A DNA stretch of 64,000 nucleotides from Flavisolibacter tropicus. Lineage in GTDB: Bacteria > Bacteroidota > Bacteroidia > Chitinophagales > Chitinophagaceae. The stretch is taken from the NCBI RefSeq assembly GCF_001644645.1, contig NZ_CP011390.1, positions 3,592,001-3,656,000 of the forward strand. The letters run 5' to 3'. The position numbers and the translations under genes are program-made. Positions within the stretch are counted from its first letter, which is position 1; every line of letters begins with the position of its first letter. Positions 27,639 through 36,059 of this stretch are shown in pieces. The notes under the pieces were generated by a model. The model did not search any database. It saw nothing but the letters and a program-made list of their open reading frames with translations, and was not told the origin of the DNA.

Positions 27639-28415
27639 TTAGGCCACTGTTGCAGGTTCAGCCAGTTTTTTCAAAAATTTGTGCAAGATTTGATTGAACT
27701 CCTCGGACTGTTCCATCATAGGGGCGTGCCCACACTTATCAATAAAGTGCAGCTCACTGTTTGGAATCAGTCGGTTGAATTCTCTTGCTACAAATGGGGG
27801 TGTAATTGTATCATTATTACCCCAAATTAGCAGGGTCGGTTGTTTGATATTAGATAGCTCTTCGCCTAAGTTATTGCGAATAGCACTCTTGGCAAGTGCA
27901 ATGATCTTGATCACCTTCAGGCGGTTGCGGGTAATTTCAAATACTTCGTTTACCAGCTCCTCTGTAGCCGTTTTGGGATCATAGAAGGTTACTTCTGTTT
28001 TCTTTTTGATGTACTCATAATCACCACGCTTCGGATAGGAGTCTCCCATTCCGTTTTCAAACAAACCAGAACTGCCGGTTAAAATAAGCGACTTGATCCG
28101 CTCAGGATGTTTTAGCACATGAACCAATCCTACGTGTCCTCCTAATGAGTTGCCCAACAGGTGAACGTTTTTGTAATCTTTTAATTCCAAAAACTTATGT
28201 ACGTGTTTGGCCAAACCGCCCACGGTAGTATGTAAAATATCCAGCTCAAAAAGTGGTAGCATAGGCACCACTACTTTATAATGCGGACGGAAATACTCAA
28301 TTAGATCTTTAAAATTACTGAGTGCACCAAATAGTCCATGCAGCAGCACCAATGGTTCCCCTTCGCCCTCTTCAATGAATTTAAACTTGTCCTGTTGATG
28401 TATCGTATACTGCAT
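27639..28415 (-). CDS. Alpha/beta hydrolase
   Basis: 258 residues, no signal peptide, so cytoplasmic. The alpha/beta hydrolase fold is shown by the oxyanion 'LVLLHGLFGALSNFKDLIEYF', nucleophile elbow 'LLGNSLGGHVGL' (Ser), acid Asp in 'LLIWGNNDTITPP' and catalytic His in 'FIDKCGHAPMMEQSEEF'. Similar proteins include 2-hydroxymuconate hydrolases and various esterases; the substrate cannot be told. It lies 33 bp upstream of the CBS gene on the same strand. Confidence 0.88.
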   Translation of the reverse strand: MQYTIHQQDKFKFIEEGEGEPLVLLHGLFGALSNFKDLIEYFRPHYKVVVPMLPLFELDILHTTVGGLAKHVHKFLELKDYKNVHLLGNSLGGHVGLVHVLKHPERIKSLILTGSSGLFENGMGDSYPKRGDYEYIKKKTEVTFYDPKTATEELVNEVFEITRNRLKVIKIIALAKSAIRNNLGEELSNIKQPTLLIWGNNDTITPPFVAREFNRLIPNSELHFIDKCGHAPMMEQSEEFNQILHKFLKKLAEPATVA

Positions 28416-28501
28416 CAGCCTACAATTCTTCGGTTAATTTTGCTAAAATAAATGTTTTGAACTAAAACCAATTTTTAATAGTGCAATTATAATGCAGAAG
28501 G

Positions 28502-29044
28502 CTAAGCCGTAGCAGCCTGACTACCTACTCCATCAAAAAATTGCAGTAGTTCCCCAAACATATTTTTAAAAAACGGAAGCACAACACCCAGTCCATTTAT
28601 CACTTTTGGTCCCATGGGTTGCAGGTATGCATAGGTAACAGATGCTTTTGCAGTTTCTTCATGTATAAGGTGCACCTGTGTTGCGTAAAACAACAGAATA
28701 CTAAAGATAAAAAGGTACAGGATAGCAAACAAAATGATGCCACCCAGCTTGTTTGCCCAGCCCAACATGGCTACCGTAACCACACCTTCCAGTGCCTTAG
28801 CACCCAGGCGCACTAATAAAACAATAACCAAAAACACCACGGCAAACGCTACCACCGGCAACCATCGCTGAGAGATGTTAACCGCCTCGCCAATATAGGC
28901 TGCGGCTACTGTCGATAACTTGATAGCAGCCGCTAACCCTATGATAAAAGCTAAAAAAGAAAAAACACCAACAATAAATCCTTTACGCCATCCTTTATAC
29001 AATGCCAGTACAAGCAGGACAGCAACAATCAGGTCAATAAACAT
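28502..29044 (-). CDS. CvpA family membrane protein
   Basis: 180 residues with four membrane segments: 'FIDLIVAVLLVLALYKGWRKGFIVG', 'FSFLAFIIGLAAAIKLS', 'WLPVVAFAVVFLVIVLLVRLGAKALEG' and 'LGGIILFAILYLFIFSILLFYAT'. The start 'IDL...L..GWRKGFI' is the CvpA signature. CvpA proteins are linked to envelope integrity and colicin V production in E. coli; the molecular role is unsettled. It follows yqeY by 9 bp and is probably cotranscribed with it. Confidence 0.88.
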   Translation of the reverse strand: MFIDLIVAVLLVLALYKGWRKGFIVGVFSFLAFIIGLAAAIKLSTVAAAYIGEAVNISQRWLPVVAFAVVFLVIVLLVRLGAKALEGVVTVAMLGWANKLGGIILFAILYLFIFSILLFYATQVHLIHEETAKASVTYAYLQPMGPKVINGLGVVLPFFKNMFGELLQFFDGVGSQAATA

Positions 29045-29053
29045 GGTAGCTTT

Positions 29054-29506
29054 TTATTTGGCGAGCAACTCTTTCACTGCTGCCGAAATGGCTTTACCAT
29101 CAGCCTGACCAGCCAACTTTTTTGTAGCCACGCCCATTACTTTACCCATATCTGCCGGAGAGCTGGCTCCTACTTCTGTAATAATAGCTTGAACAGCAGC
29201 CTTTAAGTCGGCTTCGCTCATTTGTGCAGGCAAAAATTTCTCAATTACATCTATCTCTTCCTGCTCTTTCTGGGCCAGATCTTCGCGGTTTTGCGTTTTA
29301 TAGATCTCTAATGCATCCTTGCGCTGCTTTACCATTTTTTGCAGCATTGGAATTTCTTTCTCCGTTGCTAATTCACCACCAGCACCGGGTTCTGTTTTCG
29401 CCTTAATGATTTCTGCTTTAATAGCGCGCAAGCTGCGTAAAGCCGCTTCATTCTTTGCTTTCATGGCCTCTTTCATTTCGCCCATGATTTGTTGCTCAAG
29501 ATTCAT
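29054..29506 (-). CDS. GatB/YqeY domain protein
   Basis: 150 residues. Typical YqeY sequence: 'MNLEQQIMGEMKEAMKAKNEAALRSLR.IKAEI', '.L.KMVKQRKDALEIY', 'EQEEIDVIEKFLPAQMSEADLK' and the tail 'ADMGKVMGVATKKLAGQADGKAISAAVKELL'. The domain resembles the tRNA-binding tail of the GatB amidotransferase subunit; stand-alone YqeY may act on tRNA-dependent amidation, but the role is not proven. First gene of a yqeY-cvpA pair. Confidence 0.92.
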   Translation of the reverse strand: MNLEQQIMGEMKEAMKAKNEAALRSLRAIKAEIIKAKTEPGAGGELATEKEIPMLQKMVKQRKDALEIYKTQNREDLAQKEQEEIDVIEKFLPAQMSEADLKAAVQAIITEVGASSPADMGKVMGVATKKLAGQADGKAISAAVKELLAK

Positions 29507-29774
29507 ATGCTAAAGTTTCTTGTTTCTGGTTTAATGTTTCAGGTTTGACCGCGGATTACAGGATTTTTAAAGGATTAGCTGGATTTAGACACTAATACTA
29601 ATGTTTTTCCTTCCTTGTACCTTGAATATTGATAATTGAACATTGAACATTCCTTCTTTCTTCCTTTCGCATTTCGAATTTCCCCTTTCGAATTTTTCCT
29701 ACTTCTTCCTTCATCATTCCTTGTTCCTTGTTCGTTATTGTCTTCTTTCCTCCATCAGCTAATCAGCTAATTTC
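29507..29774. repeat. Intergenic interval made of quasi-periodic words
   Basis: No gene. It contains ACCGCGGATTACAGGATTTT-type words (29549-29585), TTGAATATTGATAATTGAAC (29623-29650), CATTTCGAATTTCCCC (29668-29683) and CATTCCTTGTTCCTTGTTCG (29713-29732). All of these word types recur in other intergenic regions of the window. Confidence 0.7.
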
Positions 29775-30128
29775 CTACTGCTCCAACTTATTATCCTTCA
29801 TTTGCTGCTCCTGGAATTTCTTGTAGAAACTCTGGGCAAATTGACGGATATCATTTACCAATGGTTCCATATGTGTAGAACGCTCAAAACTATCGGCCAT
29901 GCCCATGAAGGTTTGAAAATAGAAGTCAGCCATTTCATCAACCATCATTTTTTGTGTCCACAGATCAATACGTAAGGCCGCCTTGTCTGCACCATCCCAC
30001 AAAGACACCATCATTGCCTTTGCCTGTTGTGGTCTTTCAGCTGTGCTTTCAGTAGCCTTCCATTGAATGTTTAGTGGAACCCGTCCCTCGTCTAACTCTA
30101 CATCTATTGTTATGGTTGATTTTGCCAT
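29775..30128 (-). CDS. gldC: Gliding motility protein GldC
   Basis: 117 residues from the ATG at 30126-30128 (MAKSTITIDVELDEGRVPLNIQW). The sequence follows the GldC pattern: 'I...ELD...VP..I.W.A......Q.AKAMMVSLWDGADKAALRIDLWTQKMMVDEMADFYFQTFMGMADSFERST'. GldC is a soluble protein needed for gliding in Flavobacterium and is retained across gliding and T9SS-bearing Bacteroidota. Here it is separated from other gld genes, as is usual. It lies 29 bp from the glycosyltransferase gene on the same strand. Confidence 0.9.
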   Translation of the reverse strand: MAKSTITIDVELDEGRVPLNIQWKATESTAERPQQAKAMMVSLWDGADKAALRIDLWTQKMMVDEMADFYFQTFMGMADSFERSTHMEPLVNDIRQFAQSFYKKFQEQQMKDNKLEQ

Positions 30129-30157
30129 TATTTTTATTTTGGCGCGAAGGTAATTGT

Positions 30158-31285
30158 TTAAGTGTTTGCCGCCTGCACCACGCTTTGCCAAAGTGTATTC
30201 GTAGCCCCCTTCCAGGAGAGTGTCTTTACATGTACCTTCCCCCTTTCAATGTATACAGACCGTTCTTCTTCCTGCCGGTACAGGTGCATAATCCATTCGG
30301 CCATATTGGTAGGGTGGTTTCCATCAAATACCCGCACACTGTCGCCAAACAATTCTTTATTAGTAGCTGTAGAAGCTGCCAGCACTGGCACCCCACACTG
30401 CATGGCCTCCCATACGGCCGTGTCAACTGTTTCAGCAACAGAAGGACTAATTAAGACATACGCCGCTGCTACCAGCTCGGCCTCTTCTGTTGCGCCCAAA
30501 GGACCCGTTACGACAATATCTTCTTTGTATTTATAGGTTTCCAGCAACTGCTGAAAGCTGCTATTCTCTTCTGCAAAGGCGCCAGCCAATACCAGTTTCC
30601 AACTGCTTTGCTGCCGTTTTTTAAAAAAGGAAAACGCCTTAAGCAGGTTTACTAAGTTATAGTCCTCGTGTAGCGGCCCTTTATATAAGAAATACTCCTG
30701 CCCCTGGGCAAAAATGGCCTTAACAGATTCTTTGAGCTCGTAACCTACCGGTTGAAAACGCTCCGGTACAGCGGCGGGCAGCAATGCGGTCTTATGCTGG
30801 TCAATCCGGTATTTCTTTAGAATCTCGCTTTGTAAAAACACAGAAGGTAACAATACCAGCCTAGCTTTTTGTAAAAACCGGGGCATCCAACGTTTATAAA
30901 AAGCCCGCATAACTGGAGTGTAAGCAGCCGATGACTGCTGGTAACACAGGTCGGGCAGCAGTACACACTGGGGCAGTTTTGTAGTAAGGGAAGCAGTACC
31001 ATCGAGGTTTATTACCAGATTGGCCTTGATCTTACGCAACCACAAGGGAAGTTTTACATCTAACCAATATTTCTGTAAAACACCCTGCTTACCGGCTGAG
31101 CCTAACGTAGCTACCGTTACATTCGCAGGTAGTGTTGTTTTGAAGTCCAAAGGCTCATCACTCAGGAAGAAAAATTGATGCGTTGGCTGCTCTTCTACCA
31201 TACGTAACACCAATTGTTTGATATAGCCCTCAAAGCCATCCATGGGCTGCTTTTTCCAGGACCTTACATTGACCACTATCACCAT
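30158..31285 (-). CDS. Glycosyltransferase (GT4-like)
   Basis: 375 residues, no signal peptide. A GT-B fold is suggested by an N-terminal domain with 'VLLPDLCYQQSSAAYTPVMRAFYKRW' and a C-terminal Rossmann half with 'YFLYKGPLHEDYNLVNLLKAFSFFKKR', 'KLVLAGAF', 'DIVVTGPLGATEEAELVAAAYVLISPSVAETVDTAVWEAMQCGVPVLAAS', the usual donor-nucleotide region of GT4 enzymes (the E-x7-E is present as E..DTAVWEA). It probably adds sugars to a surface polysaccharide or glycan; donor and acceptor are unknown. A TACCTTTG box lies 8 bases upstream of the ATG. Confidence 0.82.
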   Translation of the reverse strand: MVIVVNVRSWKKQPMDGFEGYIKQLVLRMVEEQPTHQFFFLSDEPLDFKTTLPANVTVATLGSAGKQGVLQKYWLDVKLPLWLRKIKANLVINLDGTASLTTKLPQCVLLPDLCYQQSSAAYTPVMRAFYKRWMPRFLQKARLVLLPSVFLQSEILKKYRIDQHKTALLPAAVPERFQPVGYELKESVKAIFAQGQEYFLYKGPLHEDYNLVNLLKAFSFFKKRQQSSWKLVLAGAFAEENSSFQQLLETYKYKEDIVVTGPLGATEEAELVAAAYVLISPSVAETVDTAVWEAMQCGVPVLAASTATNKELFGDSVRVFDGNHPTNMAEWIMHLYRQEEERSVYIERGKVHVKTLSWKGATNTLWQSVVQAANT

Positions 31286-31292
31286 AGCCCGG

Positions 31293-31300
31293 CAAAGGTA
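31293..31300 (-). promoter_or_regulatory. Candidate -7 promoter box for the glycosyltransferase
   Basis: TACCTTTG on the minus strand, only 7 bases from the ATG at 31285, which implies a very short or absent 5' leader. Confidence 0.45.
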
Positions 31301-31496
31301 GCAGAAGTTAAGTTCCTTATTCTCTTAGCCAATCACTCACTTTAACCCCTAGGGTAAACCGTAAGTTGTGGAATTTATTGCCCCATTTTAAAACCGCTGT
31401 TGTGATTATGCAACAAATAATCAAATTTCGTCTAAGGGTAATTACTTGTTTAATGCATTGAAATTCATTGGTATACTGTTTGTTTAATTTATAAAC

Positions 31497-31612
31497 ACGA
31501 AGTTCAGAGCTTCACCCTTAAACCCATACAAACCGAATTATAAAGAGCCTCTTAGGTGGAAGAGGATGGTGGCTTGTAAAAGGGGCCTTGGTTCGGGGCC
31601 CCTTTCTTTTTA
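31497..31612 (+). ncRNA. Candidate small RNA ending in an intrinsic terminator
   Basis: No gene precedes the strong terminator at 31577-31610 on the plus strand. Immediately upstream are two potential hairpins: GAAG-TTCAGAG-CTTC (31499-31513) and a perfect CCTCTT-AGGTGG-AAGAGG (31548-31565). A promoter-like TATACTGTTTG (about 31471-31481) lies just before. A transcript starting near 31490 would be about 115-120 nt and has no reading frame. It could also be the leftover terminator of a lost gene. No known RNA family was recognised. Confidence 0.35.
31577..31610 (+). terminator. Intrinsic terminator
   Basis: AAAAGGGGCC-TTGGTTC-GGGGCCCCTTT followed by CTTTTT, with no plus-strand gene upstream of it. 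Confidence 0.75.
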
Positions 31613-31723
31613 ACCGCGGATTAACCTTTATAAAGGATTTCGCGGATTTTTTATGCTGCTTTTCTTTGGTTTAGTTACAGAACTTAAACAATCAGATGTT
31701 TTTCATTGTACAATTGCTAGATA

Positions 31724-31762
31724 TCAAAAAGGCTTACTGGTAAACAGTAAGCCTTTTGATTT
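31724..31762. terminator. Bidirectional intrinsic terminator
   Basis: AAAAAGGCTTACTG-GTAAA-CAGTAAGCCTTTT. It is well placed to end minus-strand transcription of the DUF885 gene (stop at 31858). Confidence 0.85.
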
Positions 31763-31857
31763 ATTCAGAATAATACCCGTTACAATCAGGTGGTATTCAC
31801 TCTGGTATTTGGAATTTGTGATTTGGAATTTATCATTTCAGATTTCCTTTCAGACTA

Positions 31858-33651
31858 CTATGCTTTTTTAGCCGCTACTCCGGCTGCCCAAGCATCCATT
31901 TTGCGCTCTATTATATCTAACGGCATTACACCATCTTTCAGGAACTCATCATGAAAGTCGGACAGCTTGAATTTATTACCCAACTGCTTCGTGTATTTAT
32001 CTCTTAGCTCACGGATTTTCAAAGCACCGATCTTATAGGATAAAGCCTGCGCTGGAATTGCCATATAGCGCTCAATTTCAGCAGTAGCACCTTGCTCACT
32101 AATGGCCTCGTTGTCCATCATGTATTTAATGGCTTCTTCGCGAGACATGCCTTTCATATGCATACCCACATCCACTACCAGGCGAATAGCGCGGTGGATC
32201 TCATCACCTAATGCTCCCATATACTGATAAGGATCAGTATAAAGGCCTAACTCCTTACCCAGGCTTTCTGTATAAAGCGCCCAGCCCTCACCATAGGCAC
32301 CATACCAACTAAAGCGGCGGAACTTGGGCAGGCTTTCATTTTCCTGCTGCAGCGAAATCTGGTAATGATGACCAGGAATAGCTTCGTGCAAGAACAGCGA
32401 CTCCATACCGGAGGTTACGTTAAAAGTAGTTGCATCCAGAATGGGCACATAGAAGATACCCGGGCGTTTACCATCGGGTGTGCCTGGCTGGTATTCGGCA
32501 GCAGCTGATGCCGCTCTGAAGGCTTCTGTCTGCCGGATCTCAAATGGCGTTTTAGGAGTACGGCCAAACATATTCTTCAGATTCGGCTCCATTTTTTGCT
32601 GAATAGCCCGAAACGCATTTAATACATCTTCCGGCGTTTTATAAGGCATCAGCTTGGGATCGTTTTTCAGGTGAATGAAGAAGGCATTAAGATCACCTTG
32701 AAAGCCCACTTGCGCTTTTACCTTTTCCATTTCTCCTCTAATGCGTTTCACTTCAGACAATCCTGTATTATAAATTTCATCGGCCGATTTATCAGTTGTG
32801 GTCCAGTAACGCACCAGGTAGTTGTAGTAGGCAGTGCCATTGGGTAGGCTGCTGACACCAGTGGTCGTTCTGGCTTTGGGTAGGTACTCGTTTTGTAGAA
32901 ACACACCCAGGCGTTTATAGGCTGGTAACACATAAGTATTCATGGTGGTCATAAACGCTCTTTGCAAGGCGGTATCACCTACCACATCTGCAGGCATTTT
33001 ACGCAGCGGGCCAAAGAACACATTCTTTGCAGTATCAGGATTGGCCATGTCCTGCATTTGCGGGATCATCTTTACCACTAAAGCCCTGGGCAATACATTG
33101 CCACTGGCCATACCTTTTCTAAAATTGGCAATGGCTGTATCAGCCCACGCAGCAAAACCTTTTACACGCTCCAGCCAGTTTCGGTAGTCCTGGGCATTGA
33201 CAAAGGGCTGATTACTTGCACCCGATCCCAGCTGCCCCATTGTTAATGGCATACCCCAGAATTGCTGAAAAGGAATCTGGTACTCATTAAATTGCAAGCG
33301 CTCCTGCTGCATCTCCATTTCACGCTTGAATATATCATAACTGATCTGGTCGTTGGCCGTCAGTTTTGTCCTATCAAACTGTTGAATTTGCTGTAGGTAA
33401 TTGGAATAAAAAGTACGCAAGGTGTCCAGGAAAGGCGCACTGATATCCAGCGTCAATCGATCATTATAACGGTTATCGCCATTTTGGGTAGCCTCTAATG
33501 GAAATAACTGCATCCGCTGTTCCCAGTAGTTGTCAAATAGCTTGGCAAGCTTTTCATCACCCTTCGTCTCAGCGTTGCTGCCTGCCACTATATTGGAGTC
33601 GTTACAGGCCCCAAGGGTGGCGGCCAAAAGAAAGGTCCATAAATAACGCAT
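31858..33651 (-). CDS. DUF885 family lipoprotein (putative metal-dependent peptidase-like)
   Basis: 597 residues. The N-terminus is a lipoprotein signal (MRYLWTFLLAATLGAC, lipobox LGAC, Cys16). The body is the long helical DUF885 domain. It carries the family's 'LFLHEAIPGHHYQISLQ' motif (H-E-x2-P-G-H-H), reminiscent of a gluzincin zinc site, and a downstream Glu-rich 'YGEGWALYTESLGKELGLYTDPYQYMG'. Members are thought to be peptidase-like enzymes in the cell envelope, but activity is not well established. Single gene with its own terminator. Confidence 0.88.
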   Translation of the reverse strand: MRYLWTFLLAATLGACNDSNIVAGSNAETKGDEKLAKLFDNYWEQRMQLFPLEATQNGDNRYNDRLTLDISAPFLDTLRTFYSNYLQQIQQFDRTKLTANDQISYDIFKREMEMQQERLQFNEYQIPFQQFWGMPLTMGQLGSGASNQPFVNAQDYRNWLERVKGFAAWADTAIANFRKGMASGNVLPRALVVKMIPQMQDMANPDTAKNVFFGPLRKMPADVVGDTALQRAFMTTMNTYVLPAYKRLGVFLQNEYLPKARTTTGVSSLPNGTAYYNYLVRYWTTTDKSADEIYNTGLSEVKRIRGEMEKVKAQVGFQGDLNAFFIHLKNDPKLMPYKTPEDVLNAFRAIQQKMEPNLKNMFGRTPKTPFEIRQTEAFRAASAAAEYQPGTPDGKRPGIFYVPILDATTFNVTSGMESLFLHEAIPGHHYQISLQQENESLPKFRRFSWYGAYGEGWALYTESLGKELGLYTDPYQYMGALGDEIHRAIRLVVDVGMHMKGMSREEAIKYMMDNEAISEQGATAEIERYMAIPAQALSYKIGALKIRELRDKYTKQLGNKFKLSDFHDEFLKDGVMPLDIIERKMDAWAAGVAAKKA

Positions 33652-33762
33652 ATAGGTTTAATCGTTTCTTTAAATATAGTTTGAATCCGCTGGGGATTAC
33701 TTAATTTTCTGGTAAATACGAAATCTCGCTAAACCGATAGTGCCGTTATGCACGGCCTTTCT

Positions 33763-33770
33763 TACATTTG
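33763..33770 (+). promoter_or_regulatory. Candidate -7 promoter box for the DUF4290 gene
   Basis: TACATTTG, a perfect TAnnTTTG match, 19 bases upstream of the ATG at 33790. Confidence 0.45.
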
Positions 33771-33789
33771 TTACTTGTAATTTGATTTA

Positions 33790-34485
33790 ATGGAATATAA
33801 CACAACGCGAAATCATCTGATAATCCGTGAATATGGCCGCCATATTCAGAAGATGGTGGATCATATATTAACTATAGAGGACAAAGAGCGCCGCCAAAAG
33901 CAAGCGCACGTAGTGATTGAACTAATGGGCTTTTTAAACCCACATTTAAAGAACGTTGAAGACTTCCGTCATAAACTATGGGATCATTTGTTTTTGATCG
34001 CCGACTTTAAACTGGACGTAGAATCGCCATATCCTATTCCTACCCGCGAAAAGCTTAGCGCCAGGCCAAAGCCGTTGCCTTATCCAAAGCGCTATCCACG
34101 CTACTCACACCTGGGTAAGAACCTGGAGATCGTGATCAACAAGGCGCTTAAAGAAGAAGATGGTGCTAAACGCCAGGGCTTTGCCAACGCTATTGCATAT
34201 TATATGAAGCTGGCGTATAACAACTGGCACAAAGACCAGGTACACGACGATGCTATTCAGCAAGAATTGACCAACCTTACCAAAGGTCAGCTGGAGTTTA
34301 CCAATACACCGTATGTAAAAGCTTACCGTCCTCAGCAAGAAGACAGAGGCCGTGGTAGCTATGGTAAGCGCGGTGGTGGCGGTGGAAAATATGGCAGTCA
34401 CCGTGGTGGTGGCGGTCAAAGTAATCGCAACGATAACCGTAACGACAACCGCAATCGTCACAACAATAAAAAGCGCTTCAAATAA
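33790..34485 (+). CDS. DUF4290 protein with Arg/Gly-rich tail
   Basis: 231 residues. Residues 1-~175 are the DUF4290 domain ('MEYNTTRNHLIIREYGRHIQKMVDHI', 'HVVIELMGFLNPHLKNVEDFRHKLWDHLFLIADF', 'FANAIAYYMKLAYNNWHKDQVHDDAI'), which is found almost only in Bacteroidota. The last ~50 residues are disordered and rich in Arg, Gly and Asn (RGRGSYGKRGGGGGKYG ... NRNDNRNDNRNRHNNKKRFK), like RGG tails that bind RNA. The gene stands just upstream of murA on the same strand, a conserved neighbourhood, though here a terminator and 269 bp lie between. Function unknown. Confidence 0.88.
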   Translation: MEYNTTRNHLIIREYGRHIQKMVDHILTIEDKERRQKQAHVVIELMGFLNPHLKNVEDFRHKLWDHLFLIADFKLDVESPYPIPTREKLSARPKPLPYPKRYPRYSHLGKNLEIVINKALKEEDGAKRQGFANAIAYYMKLAYNNWHKDQVHDDAIQQELTNLTKGQLEFTNTPYVKAYRPQQEDRGRGSYGKRGGGGGKYGSHRGGGGQSNRNDNRNDNRNRHNNKKRFK

Positions 34486-34754
34486 GAAGTTGAAAAGTTT
34501 AATAGTTGAAAGGTTGACAAGTAGTGTCAACCTTTTTTATTTAGCACCTAATTTGCATCGTAAGGAATCCCGCGCAGTGATAAAACGGAAGGAATTAGTA
34601 ATTTGGAATTAAGGAATAGGAAGGAGAATTGAATGGTAATAAATGCTACCAATAGTAAACACTGTACCTCCAACTTTAACCATCCAGCTAATCCTTACTA
34701 AATCCTGTAATCCGCGGTCCAGAAATCATCAAATCAGAAATCAGAAATTCTCTT
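34486..34754. repeat. Short interval with terminator and repeat words
   Basis: It holds the terminator at 34507-34540, GTAATTTGGAATTAAGGAAT words, and the phrase CTAATCCTTACTAAATCCTG running into TAATCCGCGGTCC (34687-34718), which is the complement of the GGATT-word family seen at 17.4, 29.5 and 31.6 kb. Confidence 0.65.
34507..34540 (+). terminator. Intrinsic terminator
   Basis: AAAGGTTGACA-AGTAG-TGTCAACCTTTTTT, 22 bp after the DUF4290 stop. Confidence 0.85.
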
Positions 34755-36059
34755 ATGGGTTCATTTGAAGTAATAGGCGGGAAAAGACTCAAAGGCGAGA
34801 TTGTACCCCAAGGCGCCAAAAACGAAGCGTTACAGATCCTTTGTGCAGTAATACTTACCGATGAAAAAGTAACCATCAGCAATATTCCAGACATCCTGGA
34901 TGTTAATAACCTCATTGACCTGCTGGCTGCCATGAATGTGAAGGTGGAACGCCTCGACCGGCACACTTGCGTGTTTCAGGCCGATGATGTGAACCTCAAT
35001 TACCTCCGTTCCGAAGACTTTCGCTCGCGCAGTAGCCGGCTACGTGGTTCAGTAATGCTGGCAGGTCCCATGCTGGCACGTTTTAAAAAAGCCTTTATTC
35101 CCAAACCCGGTGGCGACAAAATCGGTCGTCGTCCATTAGACACACACATTCTAAGCTTTGAGAAACTAGGTGCTGAGTATGTATATCATTCCGATGATGG
35201 CTTCTTTCATTTAACTACCAATGGTCTTCAAGGCACTTATATTCTGTTAGACGAACCTTCTGTAACCGGTACCGCCAACCTGGTGATGGCCGCTGTAATG
35301 GCAGAAGGCACAACTACAATTTATAACGCAGCCTGTGAGCCCTACCTGCAGCAGTTATGCAAAATGCTCAACCATATGGGCGCCAACATCAGTGGGGTAG
35401 GTAGTAATCTACTCACCATTCAAGGTGTAGAAAAACTGCACGGCACAGAGCACCATATGCTGCCCGACATGATCGAGATCGGTTCCTTTATTGGCTTAGC
35501 CGCCATGACACAGAGCGATATCACTATCAAAAATGTAGGTCATGAACATTTGGGTGTTATACCCGACCGTTTTCGCCAGCTGGGTATTCAACTAAATGTA
35601 ATTGATGACGACATCCATATTCCAGAACAAGACCTTTATGAGGTAAAGACCATGATGGATGGTGGCGTGCTTACCATGTACGATCATCCATGGCCAGGCC
35701 TTACCCCCGATTTACTTAGCATTATACTGGTAGTGGCTACGCAAGCTAAAGGCTCCCTATTAGTGCACCAGAAAATGTTTGAAAGCCGCTTGTTCTTTGT
35801 AGACAAGCTAATAGAAATGGGTGCTCAGATCATTCTCTGCGACCCTCACCGTGCAGCCATCATTGGCTTAGAACGCCGCTACAAACTACGCGGTATCAAA
35901 ATGAGCTCACCGGATATCCGTGCCGGTGTTGCGCTATTGATAGCTGCCCTAAGTGCTGAAGGCACCAGCGTCATCCAAAACATTGATCAGATCGATCGCG
36001 GTTATCAATACATCGACCAACGCCTTCAGGCATTGGGTGCGGAGATCAAGAGAGTGTAG
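34755..36059 (+). CDS. murA: UDP-N-acetylglucosamine 1-carboxyvinyltransferase (Cys-to-Asp type)
   Basis: 434 residues. It catalyses the first committed step of peptidoglycan synthesis, transferring enolpyruvate from PEP to UDP-GlcNAc. The EPSP-synthase fold motifs are clear: 'GAKNEALQILCA' with Lys22, 'RSSRLRGSVMLAGPMLARF', 'RRPLDTH', 'PDMIEIGSFIGLAAMT' and 'DRIDRGYQYIDQRL'-like end. The active-site loop reads 'KPGGDKIG': Asp121 (codon 35115-35117) replaces the Cys that fosfomycin alkylates in E. coli MurA (Cys115). The Asp form is known from naturally fosfomycin-resistant bacteria and remains active. Start ATG 34755 matches the family. Confidence 0.96.
   Translation: MGSFEVIGGKRLKGEIVPQGAKNEALQILCAVILTDEKVTISNIPDILDVNNLIDLLAAMNVKVERLDRHTCVFQADDVNLNYLRSEDFRSRSSRLRGSVMLAGPMLARFKKAFIPKPGGDKIGRRPLDTHILSFEKLGAEYVYHSDDGFFHLTTNGLQGTYILLDEPSVTGTANLVMAAVMAEGTTTIYNAACEPYLQQLCKMLNHMGANISGVGSNLLTIQGVEKLHGTEHHMLPDMIEIGSFIGLAAMTQSDITIKNVGHEHLGVIPDRFRQLGIQLNVIDDDIHIPEQDLYEVKTMMDGGVLTMYDHPWPGLTPDLLSIILVVATQAKGSLLVHQKMFESRLFFVDKLIEMGAQIILCDPHRAAIIGLERRYKLRGIKMSSPDIRAGVALLIAALSAEGTSVIQNIDQIDRGYQYIDQRLQALGAEIKRV

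Noticed and set aside
33742..33756. GCCGT-TATGC-ACGGC hairpin upstream of the DUF4290 gene considered as a regulator site
   Set aside because: Only a 5-bp stem; it may be part of a weak terminator for nothing obvious, and is too short to call.
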